Notes: a model not told the origin generated them from the sequence alone. DNA of 64,000 bases from Sodalis glossinidius str. 'morsitans' (GCF_000010085.1 NC_007713.1:19307-83306), one strand, 5' to 3'; shown: positions 9,780 through 20,362, counted from the first letter of the stretch. Numbers and translations: made by a program.

Positions 9780-9845
9780 GCGCTACGCGCACAGAAGGCG
9801 GCAAATGGGGTCATATAGTTCACGATACCCCAATGCCGCCGAAGC
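9777..9845. other. Strong hairpin pair downstream of the replication origin (candidate ssi/G4-type site)
   Basis: Two adjacent stem-loops: TGTGCGC/GCGCACA with a 3-base loop (9777-9793), and a long stem pairing GGCGGCA..TGGGGT (9797-9811) with ACCCCA.TGCCGCC (9827-9840). More GC-rich hairpins follow to about 9960. IncFII plasmids such as R1 carry a primase (G-site) single-strand initiation signal a few hundred bases past oriR in the direction of replication; this block is about 500 bases past the candidate DnaA box. Role inferred from position and structure. Confidence 0.4.
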
Positions 9846-10524
9846 CCGGCGCAGCCGGTACGTTCCTTACAGATACCCCATACCCGTTCCTCCCCCTGCC
9901 AGACGGGGTTTTAAAGGCTTGAGCAGCGCGAAAGCCGCTTAACCGAACTATCAGTGACACAAAAGCTAAGTGGTCGAAGACAAAAGAATGTCAAAGCGGC
10001 ATAACTATCATCCAAAGCTCCAGAAATCACAAACACGAAAACCTGAACATTATTAGTTACAGCATTCATAATTTTTTTTGCTGGATCAAAGGTATAGTCG
10101 GGAAAAGAGCTGTGGGGGGTTTCTTGTTTGTTTGGATGTTTGCGAATTTTGCAGGGTTGGAGGTTGCTGAAGGTTTGGATGATTGAACTGCGTGTGAGTG
10201 TTCGCTGTAAGTGAAGCCTTATTTTGAGTTTGGGATAGGAAGGGTGGAGTTAGTGGGGTGTTCTTGGTTATTTTTTTCTGTAATAGGAAGTTACAGTTAT
10301 TTTGCATCTATTTTATAGGGGCTATTTATTGATAGTTTTCTTTTGCATCTGTTGGTGGATAAAAAAGACCGGGGGTCGGTTTGGGCGGAATTATGGGGTG
10401 GGAGTGAGGGAAATAACGACGGAGAGGCGTGAAAATAAGGGGAGTATTGGGGTAGTGGCGTGCAGAAGCCTACGCCGTGAAGCGCATCATGTTTTCAGGG
10501 GCGGAAAGCCGGGCAAAAGAGAGT
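9846..10524. other. Candidate oriR region downstream of repA
   Basis: No gene is supported here. The segment is strongly strand-skewed (G/T-rich on +, 10080-10520). At 10354-10362 GGTGGATAA is one mismatch from the reverse DnaA box TGTGGATAA, about 165 bases past the repA stop. In IncFII plasmids the order repA, CIS spacer, then oriR with a DnaA box is the same. Origin function is inferred from this arrangement. Confidence 0.5.
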
Positions 10525-11433
10525 TTAGGGGGTGTCTGGCGGTGGGGCTGTAGACGCAGCCAGCTTGCGCAGGGCATGGTAACGCTGGTCGACCAGACGC
10601 CTTAGCCCCTGGTGACCCATCGCTTCCAGCTCGTCCTTGCTGTGCAGCTTCACCAGGTCGTTAATGATGAAATGCCGGGCCTGTGAAGGAGCCATTTCAT
10701 CAATCTTGCGCGCATGACGACGCTGCTTGTTGAACGCCCGCTTCTTAAGGCGGTAATCAAACGCGTTCTTGATGTGTTTTTCTTTGGCGCGGCGGCGAGC
10801 TTCGCTCAGGGTGATGGGCCCCTCGCCTTTTTCCCGCAGCTTCTTGTTTTCCCAGGCCAGCTGCTGATTCTGTGCTGACAGGAATTTACCCACCTCGTAA
10901 TCGATAAGCACAAAGAACAGCTCGGTGACCCAGATAATCTTGGGGATATAGGAATGTGTGCTGTCGTCCCACACCCGTTCGCATTTGATGGCACCCAGCT
11001 CTTCCAGCGTCGTCAGCGCCCGGCTGGCGCGTGAGATACTCTTCTTGGCGCCGTTGCCCGTTGACAGTCCACACCAGTCGGACAGCTGCTCGACACTGGC
11101 CTCCACCTTGCCGGAAACGATATTCAGCCGGTCTGCCATCGCCACCATCAGCGCGTTAACCGCCCGCGCACGGTGGGCATTCATCCGTTTGATAAACGGT
11201 TTTTTCAGGCCGGTTTTCACGTCAAGACGCGGCGTGGTGTACCATGCTTCATGGCGGGCCGGATTGCTGTTCTGGGCCGCCTTGACCAGGGCTTTCACTA
11301 TCGCCGGCTTGGCCGCCTCCGGCGTCGGCGACCGGTAACAGGGATAAGGGTTGCTGACATAACAGTCCCGCACCGGGCTGTTAAGCGTGGGCTGCGAAGC
11401 AGGAGTGAAGAGTTCAGTCACCGCTCCCTGCAC
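10525..11433 (-). CDS. repA: IncFII-family replication initiator RepA
   Basis: A 302-residue basic protein of the RepFIIA/IncL-M type RepA family. Features include 'AHRARAVNALMVAMADRL' and 'SDWCGLSTGNGAKKSISRASRAL', the two conserved central blocks (winged-helix DNA-binding core), and a very basic C-terminal third ('RRRAKEKHIKNAF', 'RRHARKIDEMAP'). These proteins act in cis at the downstream oriR. The frame is uninterrupted and the length is normal, in sharp contrast to the tra genes next to it. The ATG at 11431-11433 lies inside a short upstream frame (11414-11470), which suggests coupled translation and antisense-RNA copy control. Confidence 0.88.
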   Translation of the reverse strand: MQGAVTELFTPASQPTLNSPVRDCYVSNPYPCYRSPTPEAAKPAIVKALVKAAQNSNPARHEAWYTTPRLDVKTGLKKPFIKRMNAHRARAVNALMVAMADRLNIVSGKVEASVEQLSDWCGLSTGNGAKKSISRASRALTTLEELGAIKCERVWDDSTHSYIPKIIWVTELFFVLIDYEVGKFLSAQNQQLAWENKKLREKGEGPITLSEARRRAKEKHIKNAFDYRLKKRAFNKQRRHARKIDEMAPSQARHFIINDLVKLHSKDELEAMGHQGLRRLVDQRYHALRKLAASTAPPPDTP

Positions 11434-11470
11434 TTAAGGTCGGCAGGGGGGATTGATCTTGAGCGCGCAT
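11414..11470 (-). CDS. Tap-like repA leader peptide
   Basis: An 18-codon frame starting at ATG 11470 and ending 17 bases inside repA; its end 'SAGSGD' resembles the end of the Tap/RepL leader peptides of IncFII plasmids. There, translation of the leader opens the repA start. Overlap with repA supports the same role. The match is short. Confidence 0.45.
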   Translation of the reverse strand: MRAQDQSPLPTLSAGSGD

Positions 11471-11484
11471 GAGATATAATTCCC

Positions 11485-11581
11485 GCAGGCACCGCGCCTG
11501 CTTACGGCCCCCGAGTTTACGTTGTATCCGACCAAAGATGAGACGTAACTTGGGGGTACTTGCGTCTGGAGCCTGGCTCCA
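11485..11581. promoter_or_regulatory. Hairpins upstream of repA, candidate CopA/CopT-type copy-control region
   Basis: Three inverted repeats lie just upstream of the leader: GCAGGC/GCCTGC (11485-11501), AGACG/CGTCT with a loop containing CTTG (11541-11567), and TGGAGCC/GGCTCCA (11567-11581). IncFII replicons make a small antisense RNA from this position. The CTTG loop would fit a U-turn (YUNR) kissing loop. No copB (repA2) gene is seen. Inference from position and structure. Confidence 0.35.
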
Positions 11582-11842
11582 TCCTGTCCACCTTCCGGCG
11601 TGGACGACCAGCAAAAGCCAAATTCCCTCTACTTTACCAAAAGCCGCCGCAGCGGTAAAGCCGCCCGTGCGTACCCTCATCTCCAGGTCGAGCGATAACA
11701 GTGCGGTCTGCACGAGCGCGGTCAAATGCCTCATCCGGCCCACCCCGCAACCAGGCCCAGCGCCAGCAGCTTTATCACATCCTGCTGCAGCGGAGTAAAC
11801 TGCACCACTGCGGGCAAGGTACGGCGTTCGCCTCTGTGGGGG

Positions 11843-12334
11843 TCAAAGTGCGTCACAGTGCGTGGCCTGCTCGGTGAAGTCGGTAAAACCGTTGACGCGC
11901 AACACGCGTATCCCCGCCTGCGCCATCGCCTGATGGAAGGGCTTATCCAGCCTGAGGCGTTTTTTGAATTGATGCGTAATCTCATCGAGCATAATCACCG
12001 CCTTGACCCGGAGCTGCGGGTCAAGCCAGACAAAATCAGCGTGCCAATGCGCGAGCGGTTTCAAAAAACGCAGCCGCATCGTGGCGTCAATCGCCTGTTT
12101 AGGGTTCACTTCCACCAGGTCAACCACCCTGACCTTGGCCATCACGCTGTCGCCGTCAGGCATAAACTCCTGAAGCTGAGACAAAAAGGCCCTTTCCCCG
12201 TTCGTTAAAAACGGCTTTCTGACATAGACGCCGCCCGGCGCGCTTCTGCCACCGATAAGGTTTTTCATCAGCCTGCACAACGCGAAAAAAATCGCCAGCA
12301 ACACGATAAGCGCGCCCCACAACGTTATATCCAT
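11843..12334 (-). CDS. DUF2726 membrane-anchored protein
   Basis: Starting at ATG 12334 (GGGAG just upstream; a GTG at 12361 is an alternative), a membrane span at the N-terminus is followed by a DUF2726 domain: 'PFLTNGERAFLSQL', a Val-rich strand with 'VRVVDLVEV', 'DFVWLDPQLRVKAVIMLDE' and 'AGIRVLRVNG'. DUF2726 is a nuclease-like (PD-D/ExK-related) fold. Genes of this type commonly lie between the end of F-type tra operons and the replicon, as here. About 163 residues with no visible lesion; function unknown. Confidence 0.7.
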   Translation of the reverse strand: MDITLWGALIVLLAIFFALCRLMKNLIGGRSAPGGVYVRKPFLTNGERAFLSQLQEFMPDGDSVMAKVRVVDLVEVNPKQAIDATMRLRFLKPLAHWHADFVWLDPQLRVKAVIMLDEITHQFKKRLRLDKPFHQAMAQAGIRVLRVNGFTDFTEQATHCDAL

Positions 12335-12364
12335 TTCTTCTCCCGTGATGTCAATCGCCACGCG

Positions 12365-15300
12365 TCAGTCGCCGCCCAGCGTTTTTTCTTTGATACGCTC
12401 TGACCGCTGTGCCTCATCGGGCACGATACCCGGCGCCGGGGGCAACAATTGGCTGCGGGACGCCGCACTCTCCCGCACCACCTGCCCGATGATGGCCGCA
12501 GTCTGCTGACGCATCGGCGCCAGCGCCTCAGGCCGGATATCCCCCGCCTGAAGCAGCCTGAGCAGCTGGTCGTCGCTCAACCCGTCCAGCTGACGCGGCG
12601 AGGCGGGCTGCCGGGCCTGCCGCTCAATCTGTTCCTGCAGCGCACACTGTTGTTTCTCTTCAGGCGTTTCCGGCAGGGTTAGCGGAACGTCCGGCGGACG
12701 CGCCACCGCCGACCGTGGCGTCACACCCATAACCGGCCACCGGTCATCGCCTGCGGGTTAAACGGCACGCCGTCCCCCTGCAGCTGCACCACCACTCCGC
12801 TGTGCGGATAGCGCGCCGCCCGCGCGATACCCTCTTTCATTGACACAGCCAGCCGGGTTTCCTGATGGGCGCTGGCCTGCAGCTCCACAAACTGCACCAG
12901 CTCACTGCCCAGTACGCGACCATGGTCAGAGGCTTTTTCCCTGGACGTCCATCAGCGGGGCCAGCCAGGCACCGGCAGGATGGCGTGCGGCTGCGGGTAT
13001 TTTTTCCCCGGTGCCACAAAGTGCGCAAGCGAATGCCCCGACAGGCCGCCTCCGCACAGCACCGCCGGCCCCAGGGCGGCTCCGTCCAGGGGCGACGTCT
13101 TGCCATACAACGTGCTGGCGGCTTTCTCGCTACCGGGCGCCATCCCCAGCACCACATCGTGCGCCGTGGTGCGCTCTTTCACTTTTTCTATCGCCTTCAG
13201 CCACCCAGCCTCGTCATCGGTGTACACCTGCACATGCTCTTTGGCCCGCGACAGCGCCACATACGCTGACGCCCGGTTAACCATCTGTTCGCGTCTGCCT
13301 TCCACCCCGTTGAGGGTGATGGCAAAGCGTTCGCTCGCCCCCTGGGCACCGTGCACCGTGATGGCATAAGCCAAATCAACGTGCCGGTCCTGTTGCTGCT
13401 CACGGGGATTGACGGTTCGGGTCTGTTTCCGTCGGTCAGTGTGACAATGTCACCCTCATCTCCTGCACCGTCCATGTACTGTTGGCCACATGCCCGAGTT
13501 CGACATCCGATTTGGAGAATCGCAGGCGATCGCCCATGCTGATCTCGATATCACGCGGGGTATACAACGTCACGCCTTCACGCACCGCGTTAGCAGGGGA
13601 GTATTGCCGGCGGATGCAGTCACTGTCCTGCAGGCTGACCGTGCGGGACGCGCTGTCGATGCCGGACATCCGGTAATAGGTGTTATCCAGACCACCACGG
13701 CCTCCCTGTTGCGCGACCAGGTCTCCAGTTTGCGAAGTTCACCGTCGCGGATATTGGCCGTTTCCAGGATAGGCACGATGACGGGATCCCCCTTCAACTC
13801 GCCTGCCGCTTTCCGCTCATCGTGAATGCCGGCATTGAGGTGGGTGATGATCAGCGTGCCGGGGCACGTTCGCCGGGCGCGCCGGCCGTATCGTTGTCAA
13901 TCATCTTGTACACGGCCGGTTTTAACGCGGGGTCTGACGGACAATCTCCTTCATCACCGCCATATCAATGGCGCTGCGCCCCTGCACCAGCCGGAACGGC
14001 GTGCAGGGGGAGATGGGCTGCAGCTGCGCCTCATCGCCACTCATCACCGCACGACCACCGCCTTCCGCTATCAGCGCGTAAGCTTTCGCCATATCGCTGT
14101 TGCCTATCATCGAGCTTTCGTCCACCAGAAACAGCGTATGGCGGTGGTAGTCATGCGTCTCACCGGCCGCCAGTATTGTCCCTACCTCGTGCAAAAACGA
14201 CGCCAGCGTCTGCGCATCGACGCCGGCGGACTGCATCTCGCCCACCGCCCGATTGGTGGGCGCCAGCCCGATAACGCGCGGCTGCTGTACCACCGGCAGC
14301 GCGTTAATGCCCGCCAGCACCGCCTGGAACTGGGTGGTTTTCCCCACCCCGACGTACCCCTGGATGGACACAAAGCGGTCACGTGTGGTAAGAACAAGCT
14401 CGACAGCCTGCCGTTGTCCTGGCGTTAATTCGGGAGCGTCATTTAAGACTGCTGGCACTGCATTTTCGCCAGGCACAAACGTTGGGCTAACGGGTGGCAG
14501 GCTGTCCTTTCCTTCGGCAATCCGCCGGATAATGCTTTTTCCGCCTCAAAGCTCGCCCGCGAGACCAGCATATCGACCCCAACGCCGGGCGCGACAGCAA
14601 TGCGCAACAGCTCACCCCGCTTAACCTGCGCGTCAACTTCCCCCCTGGAGGGCGTTGATGCCCACGCCCTTGTCGGCAAAGGTTAATTCCCCGGCCAACA
14701 AGCGGGACTGACTGAACGCCACAGCCTCCCCTTCCGGGGTCGGAATAGCCAGATGAATCGCCTGTTGCGCCGGGGTAAACAGCACCGCCTTTTTCCGGGT
14801 CAGGGCATCATCGAGGCTATCCGTCCCCGCCAGGGCAATGACCTGCTCCCCCACCAGACGGTAAGCCGGTGCTGCGCCACCTTCTCCAGCGTCTTGCGCG
14901 TGTCCAGCGCCGAATAGAGATTCACCTGTTTGCCGCTGTGGGCGATGCCGCTCAGGGTTTCGCTGTTCAGCTCAGATTTTTTAACCGCGGCATCCACCAC
15001 AGCCTGGTCACTGACGGAAGCCCCCAGGCTCTCCACATACGCCGGTGCCACCTTGATGGCCTCAAACGCCGTGTGCCAATGGCGAGCTGCTGGGGTTTGG
15101 GATCGTCTGATACCCCCTCACGACAGACCCGTAATTCAGCTGCGCTGACGCGCTGTACGCTCAGGGTACTGCCCGCCTTGAGCGCATCCTTTCCGCTCCC
15201 CTCCTGACCCAGCACCGTCAGGCGCTCGCCCTAGGCCACTGCTATCGTGCCCGCACGAAACAGCGACCAGTTCTTATCGATGTCCCGCAGCGCCAGCGGG

Positions 15301-15585
15301 TGCGTCTGCCCTGCTGCATCCCGCAACACCAGCGTGCGGGTTTTCACCCCCACCCGCTCAATCACCCTACCTTCGCGATAGGTGTCGCAGGCCGCCCGGT
15401 TTTTGCTGTCCAGCCATACCGGCGTTAATACCACCATCGTCTGCTCTTCGCACCCAGCAGCCCGGCGTCCTTGAGCGCCGCGCGCACCACACTGGTTAAC
15501 TGCCGCTGGTCGGCCGGCCCGCTGACCTGGGCCACCGCCGGGATACCCTCGCGCACCGCCTTCGCGTAACTGCCCGCCAGTTGCG
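12365..15585 (-). pseudogene. traI: TraI relaxase/helicase, N-terminus deleted and many frameshifts
   Basis: The C-terminal half of F-type TraI. From the 5' side: 'TPVWLDSKNRAACDTYREG', 'VAPGVGVDMLVSRASFEAEKA', helicase Walker A GYVGVGKTTQ (about 14340), Walker B 'LFLVDESSMIGN', 'KEIVRQTP', 'YAITVHGAQGAS' and the exact TraI terminus EKTLGGD. Frames change repeatedly, and TAG at 15231-15233 falls where F TraI has Glu (PVAEGE). The relaxase domain and about the first 690 residues are missing; the sequence starts abruptly inside traF. Neither nicking nor helicase function can survive. Confidence 0.9.
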
Positions 15586-15888
15586 CAAAACGCGCCGCCT
15601 GCTGGTGAAATAGTTCTGTAACTCGAAGAATTTCACAAAGTTCTCCGTACCGGGGTACAGGATGGCCTCGGCCAGCGCCGCCTTGAGCGCCTGACGCAGC
15701 ACGGCCAGTTTTTCCAGCGCGCTGGGCGGCGCGGGTGCCGGAGCCTCTTCCTCGGTTTTTTCCGATGTGGCCTCATACCACTGCCAGCCGGATTAGCCCG
15801 CATCCGGCACCAGGCCGAGCAGCAATACCCCCGCCAACGCGGCCCGGCAACCGGTAAAATGAGACGCTCTCACCCCACACGTGTTCAT
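15586..15888 (-). pseudogene. traF: TraF thioredoxin-fold pilus assembly protein, 5' part only
   Basis: ATG 15888 overlaps the traN stop (ATGA). The signal region ends in TAA at 15793-15795, just before 'SGWQWYE', the start of mature TraF. Further on, 'LKAALAEAILYPGTENFVKF' and 'ELQNYF' match F TraF closely. A frameshift follows near 15604, and near 15585 the sequence passes straight into the middle of traI. The C-terminal thioredoxin-like half is gone. Confidence 0.85.
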
Positions 15889-17704
15889 CGTTGCGTCTCC
15901 TTCATGCGCTGCTCGATTTGCTGCTTCACTTTCTCCACCAACGCCCCACTATCCGGCACCTGCTGATTTTTCATCAGGTCGTCGTAGAAATTGGCAAAAT
16001 CCATCGTGTCGAAGCGCAGACGCTGCAGCTCGTCCACCGTAATGCCCCGGCAGTTGGGCAACTCGGCGTCACCAAAGCCAATACCCAGCTGCCACGCCCG
16101 TCCCTGCTGCTGGACAATCTGCGCACCCCCAGCACTTTCCGGCTGCAGTATTCGCCGACGCTGACCGTCAGCTTGTTCTCCTTCGCCTTGCCCAGCGCCT
16201 TTTCCTCATCGTCGCAGTGCGTCAGCCCAATGCCGTGCCCCCAACCTAAGTCCTTGCAGCAGTCACTAAACCCGGCGAACGCCTTGCGACAGGACTGCCC
16301 CTTGCCGGTAAAGGCACGCACGTCAACACCGTTGAGCTTCGATACGTCCTTGCCAGCGGCAGCCACCGCCGCCAGCGTCGAGACCGCATGGGCAAAATCA
16401 TTCCCCTGCGTCCCCTTCTGACCGGGGTCACACTCGCTATTCAGGCAGTACACCTTGCCGCCGCACAGCATCACCTCGCCCGTGGTGCGCTGCTCACAGG
16501 AGTAAGTCACGTTCTCGTGCAGGCACACGCCTTGTGCATCGGTAAAGGCGCAGCCATGCGTAGCCACCGTGCAGGCGGGATTATTGGCCCATTCACCGCA
16601 GCTGCCCTCGCTGGCCTCCTGCAAACGGTAGGTATCGGTAAAGCGCCAGCAGCTGGCCGATGCCGTATAGCGCTGACCGTTCACCTCTACCGTGCGCTCA
16701 CCGCACGGCTCGCTGTATTCGGTATTCACCTTCACCGCCCCGGCTTCTTTCTCTAACGCACAGGCCGGCTGCACCGAGGTGGTTGGCACCCAGTAACGCA
16801 GCCGTAAAAATCGAAGTGGAACAGCATAGTGCCGCCGGAACGACTCAACTGTCTGACCAGCGCATCCAGGAAGGTAACGAGGTGGCCAGAGGCCCTGATG
16901 GTAATGACCACCTCCACCAACTACCCTTCGTTCAGGGTAACTCCGCCCACGCCCAAGTCACGACTCCCCCAGTCGCTTTGCCCATAGCCGGCCTGCGTCC
17001 CCAGCACGGTAATGGTGGTCGGCCAGCCGTAGGCATGCAGTGCATTCTGCACCTCCAGATGCACCGCCCTGCCGTCAGTTTGCCGGTAAACGGCGCCGGG
17101 AACGTCCCGCGCACCCGTGCGCCGTCGCGCCACCACCGGATAGCCGTGCGGTCGATATGCGCGTTGCGGTCTTCATAACAAGTCGCCTCATGACCGCCAA
17201 TCTCGGCCCGCCGCTCACAGGTGCGGAACACCGCCGTATCCCGCTCGCACACATGCCGGGTAAACGTGCTGCGCGTCACCTGCTCCGCCTGGCAATCCGG
17301 CCCGGTCTTGCTGACAATGCCGTCGGCCTTGTCCGCCATCTCACGCCCGGCCTGGATAAACGGCGCGTCCGGCGAAATCGGCTACTTGGGATTCTTTATT
17401 ACCGATTCCGTCACCGCCTTGCCCACCGCCGTCTGCCCCAGGCCGTACTGCCGTCGGTCGTCAGCCGGTTCGCATCACTGGCCTGCACACCGTCTTAGTA
17501 GACCTGCTCAGGCGGCCGGTCGGTATAGTTCGGTATCACCTCGGCAGGCTTCATCGTCTCGAGCGTGCTGACGCTCTGCACGGAGAGCGCGTCTGCAAAC
17601 GCGTTTCCCGCCCGGTACACGCCATCCCCTTCAGCGAAACCCTCGGGTGCCACCGACATCAGGGCGGCCAGCCACAGCGGGCACCAGGCATGAGAGTGTT
17701 TCAT
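15885..17704 (-). pseudogene. traN: TraN mating-pair stabilisation outer-membrane protein, broken
   Basis: TraN is a large Cys-rich outer-membrane adhesin. The start (17704) has a signal peptide and 'GDGVYRAGNAFADAL'; the middle shows 'TITVLGTQAGY' and 'TRSTFTRHVCERD'. The Cys-rich C-terminal third is long and well kept (15974-16789: 'VMLCGGKVYCLNSECD', 'GVDVRAFTGKGQSCRKA'). Lesions: TAA 17495-17497, TAG 17382-17384 and several frameshifts, including one before the natural stop at 15885-15887. About 600 codons in total, as in F. Confidence 0.9.
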
Positions 17705-18324
17705 TTTGCCACCTCTGCCTTATCCAGCAGCGCCTGCGCCACCGGCGCACAGTCCCCGTCGTTGGCGATGCGCCGCAACCCGTCCTCGATATGCAGATTG
17801 CCCCGTATCACATCGAATCCGCGCTCGCACTGCACCACCAGGGCCGGCACCGACTGAATACCGAAAGCGTGAAACGGCTGCGGGTCAATCTGCACCCCGT
17901 CCGCCCCGCCGTTTTTCACCAGCGCCATCACCCGCTGCACCGTCTCGCGCATATCGTTGTTCACCATGCCGCGCAGCGTGGCGGGGATGCCAAAGCGCCG
18001 GGTTTCCTGTAGCATGGCGGCCAGCCCTTCAAGAGGCATAGAAAAAGACACAAAGTAAACCGCGTTTTCGGCAGGCTGTTTTCCATCTCCGGCCTGCCGA
18101 CTCTTTTCTGCCAGCCGGTCGATAAAGCGTTGGTCATCCGGTGCCAGCGGTACCTGAGGGCGTAAAAAAGCCGGACGCTCTGTTGCAACGTGCAGGTCTG
18201 CCGAACGCCGCTCCTGCTCGCGCAGCCACGCCCGCTCCGCGTCCCCCTCAGCCCCCACACGGAATGCCGTTAACAGCGCCATACCGATAAATATCCTTAA
18301 TCCCGCGTTCATTTTTTTCCTCAC
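17701..18324 (-). CDS. trbC: TrbC F-type pilus assembly protein
   Basis: An uninterrupted 207-codon gene close to the length of F TrbC. It has a signal peptide ('IFIGMALLTAFRVGAEG'), then 'VYFVSFSMPLEGLAAMLQET', 'GIPATLRGMVNNDMRETV' and 'GVQIDPQPFHAFGIQSVPAL', the conserved TrbC_Ftype core. It starts at GTG 18324 overlapping the traU stop, or at an internal ATG 18312, and ends overlapping the traN start. One of only three tra genes here without a lesion. Its periplasmic partners (TraW, TraU, TraF) are all broken. Confidence 0.9.
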   Translation of the reverse strand: MRKKMNAGLRIFIGMALLTAFRVGAEGDAERAWLREQERRSADLHVATERPAFLRPQVPLAPDDQRFIDRLAEKSRQAGDGKQPAENAVYFVSFSMPLEGLAAMLQETRRFGIPATLRGMVNNDMRETVQRVMALVKNGGADGVQIDPQPFHAFGIQSVPALVVQCERGFDVIRGNLHIEDGLRRIANDGDCAPVAQALLDKAEVAK

Positions 18325-19153
18325 AGGAACACGCAGTTACGCTTGCGCCACAGCAGGTAACCGAAGTTCTTCTTGCTGACCGGCGTGTTGTGGTCGATTT
18401 CCCAGCGCATCACGCTGCGCCCCAGCGGATGGCAACGGGCGCTGTCGGGGTACAGACCATCTGATAGCGCCAGCGCGCTTTCGGCATAATCGGCGACGGG
18501 AATTTGTAACAGACCTCCCGGTCCTTACCGATGGTCTCCCAAATCTGCCCCTGGCGATGCAGCTTGAACGCCATGCGCGCCGTCACCAGCACCGACGACT
18601 GCAGCGGGCTGATTTCCTTGCTGACCCAGCCGTTGAACGGGTACATCGACCCCTGACTGCCGGCGCACCAGAACAGCACATCCAGCGGCAGATGGAAGCC
18701 GCTGGCGATCGCATCGGCGGCACAGACCCCCTGCACAATGGGGTTGGCAAAAATCACCGCTTCCGGGTTTAAAATCGTGGTCAGGCTGCTGTCCACCCAG
18801 GTCGGATCCAGCTCAGACAGATAGGCGATATCCATATCCCCCAGCTCCAGGCAGCCCGGCGTGCGCGTGACGTCGGTCATCGCCATCGGCTCCCAGTAAC
18901 CGATAGCCAGCCCGATGCGCTGGAACAGCAGCGGCGGCATCGGACAAAACTGGATGGGGCTGCCCGGATTGCCGGTATCGGGCACATCCCCCTTGCCCAC
19001 CTGCACACTGCCGATGGAGATCGGAAACAGGCAGCGCCAGCAGATATCGGTGATCAGGTTAACAAATCGCCCCTGACAGGCCGCATCCGCGCCAGCCGTC
19101 GGTGACAGCCCAAGACCTGCCAGCAGCACCAGTACGCTCAGCCAGGCTTTCAT
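18321..19153 (-). pseudogene. traU: TraU pilus assembly protein with internal deletion and 3' frameshift
   Basis: Signal peptide, then 'CQGRFVN.ITDICWRCLFP' and 'GLAIGYWEPMAMTDVTR' as in F TraU. At about 18850 the segment between two Gly-Cys positions is missing: 'TRTPGC' runs straight into 'LELGDMDIAYLSELDPTW'. F TraU has some 45-50 extra residues here, so the loss is in frame. Near 18430 the frame shifts; the true C-terminus ('KKNFGYLLWRKRNCVFL') is readable to TGA 18321-18323. Most of the protein would still be made, with a wrong tail. Confidence 0.88.
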
Positions 19154-19191
19154 GCTCCCACGACCTGCTTCGATAAACATCACGCTCCCTC

Positions 19192-19820
19192 TCAATGTGT
19201 CCGGTCGTCTGCCGGGATCGCTTCGACCCGCAGCCGCAGACCGCTCGGGGCGGCGGTGATACGCAGGCACCGTCGTCAGCCCGAACCGACGCGACAGCGC
19301 CCCGCCCTGGTCGAAACAGACGCTGCTGTCCAGTGTCTTTGACGTGCGCGGAATATCGCCGTTCACCAGAATGATTTACCATCAGGGTCTGCGGCCGCTG
19401 GCGCTGCATCCACGCCACCTGGTCCGCATCGTCGCCGTCGATAAAGTACAGCGTCTGGGCAAACGGCACGGTTGCCAGCGGGTTGATCACCTCGCCCTGA
19501 CGGGCAAACACCCGCCCGTCCATATCCTGTAAATCCCTCAACAGCACCACGCTCGGATCGAAGAATCGCTCGCTATAGTGGATACTCTTGCCGATGCCCT
19601 CAACCGGAGCCGGGCGCTGGCTGTTGCGTTCGACGCGCTGCGTGAATGCGTCCATTTCCTGCGCCCACGCCCCGGAGTCCACCAGGCTTTTGGCCCGTTG
19701 CGTCAGGGTATCGAGCATGTCCGGCTCCGCCACCGGATACACCTCCCCCAGGCGGCCGAAGTCCTTCGCCACCGTCAGCCCCGCCCATAACCACAGCGCC
19801 AGGCAAGCAGCACGTATCAC
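19192..19820 (-). pseudogene. traW: TraW pilus assembly protein, frameshifted
   Basis: GTG start at 19820 overlaps the stop of the preceding DsbA-like gene. Signal peptide, then 'DFGRLGEVYPVAEPDMLDTL', 'FDPSVVLLRDLQDMDGRVFA' and 'PFAQTLYFIDGDD', all TraW hallmarks. Frame is lost near 19375 ('NGDIPRTSKTLDSSVCFDQG' lies in another frame) and again near 19260; the natural end reads 'AIPADDRTH' before TGA 19192-19194. Because of the shift, one frame reads from traW straight into traU without a stop. Confidence 0.88.
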
Positions 19821-20362
19821 TGGCCTCCCTGCGCCGGGCGTTCGTCACGGCCGCCTGCAGCGCGGCGTCAATCGCCGGTTGCGACAGGCGCCCCTCATGC
19901 TCGCCGGAGGCAAAGACCGCGTGGTGGTAAGCGAGATAGGCATCCGCGCCTTTGAGATGCCACAAGGTTAATCCGGTCCGCGCCGCCTGCACCGACATCG
20001 GCCAGCGACGGCCAAAAACAGGGAACGCCTTGAACACCACGCGCACATATCCGGGTTGTCCTCAATAAACGTCGCTACCACCGGCGACGCTGCATCGTGA
20101 AGTAACGCCGTCTGCAGCGTCGGTTGTGACGTCAGCGCGGTTTGCACCTGTTGTGTCACGGTACGCTGTTTCTGCGCGTCCAGCTGCTCGCTGACCTCCA
20201 GCAGGACGGTCGGATGCGCCAGCAGATACTCACAACTCCCTGACGCTGGGCGGCGCTCAGCGCCCCCTGTGACGCGCGTGGGCTGACACTGAGCAGCGCC
20301 CACATCAGTCCGGCTGACACCGCCGCCAGAATAACAAGCCCGCCCATCATCCCTTTCCTCAT
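19817..20362 (-). pseudogene. DsbA/ScsC-like thiol oxidoreductase with active site deleted
   Basis: Starts at ATG 20362 inside the trbI stop. A membrane/signal segment and a helical stalk ('LLAHPTVLLEVSEQLDAQKQ') are followed, after a frameshift near 20225, by 'DAASPVVATFIEDNPDM' and then 'VVFKAFPVFG' and 'LWHLKGADAYLAYHHAVF'. This is the thioredoxin-fold build of ScsC/DsbA-like isomerases, but the segment that should hold the CxxC is absent: 'ASPVV' joins 'TFIEDNPD' near 20075. A further frameshift lies near 20045. F itself has no such gene between trbI and traW; it may replace trbB. Confidence 0.7.

Noticed and set aside
10086..10307. Minus-strand frame rich in Pro, Thr, Gln and Asn
   Set aside because: A product of the strand-skewed origin region; low complexity and no family features.
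12840..14624. Many overlapping plus-strand frames of 100-200 codons
   Set aside because: High-GC shadows of traI; the minus strand carries recognisable helicase motifs throughout.
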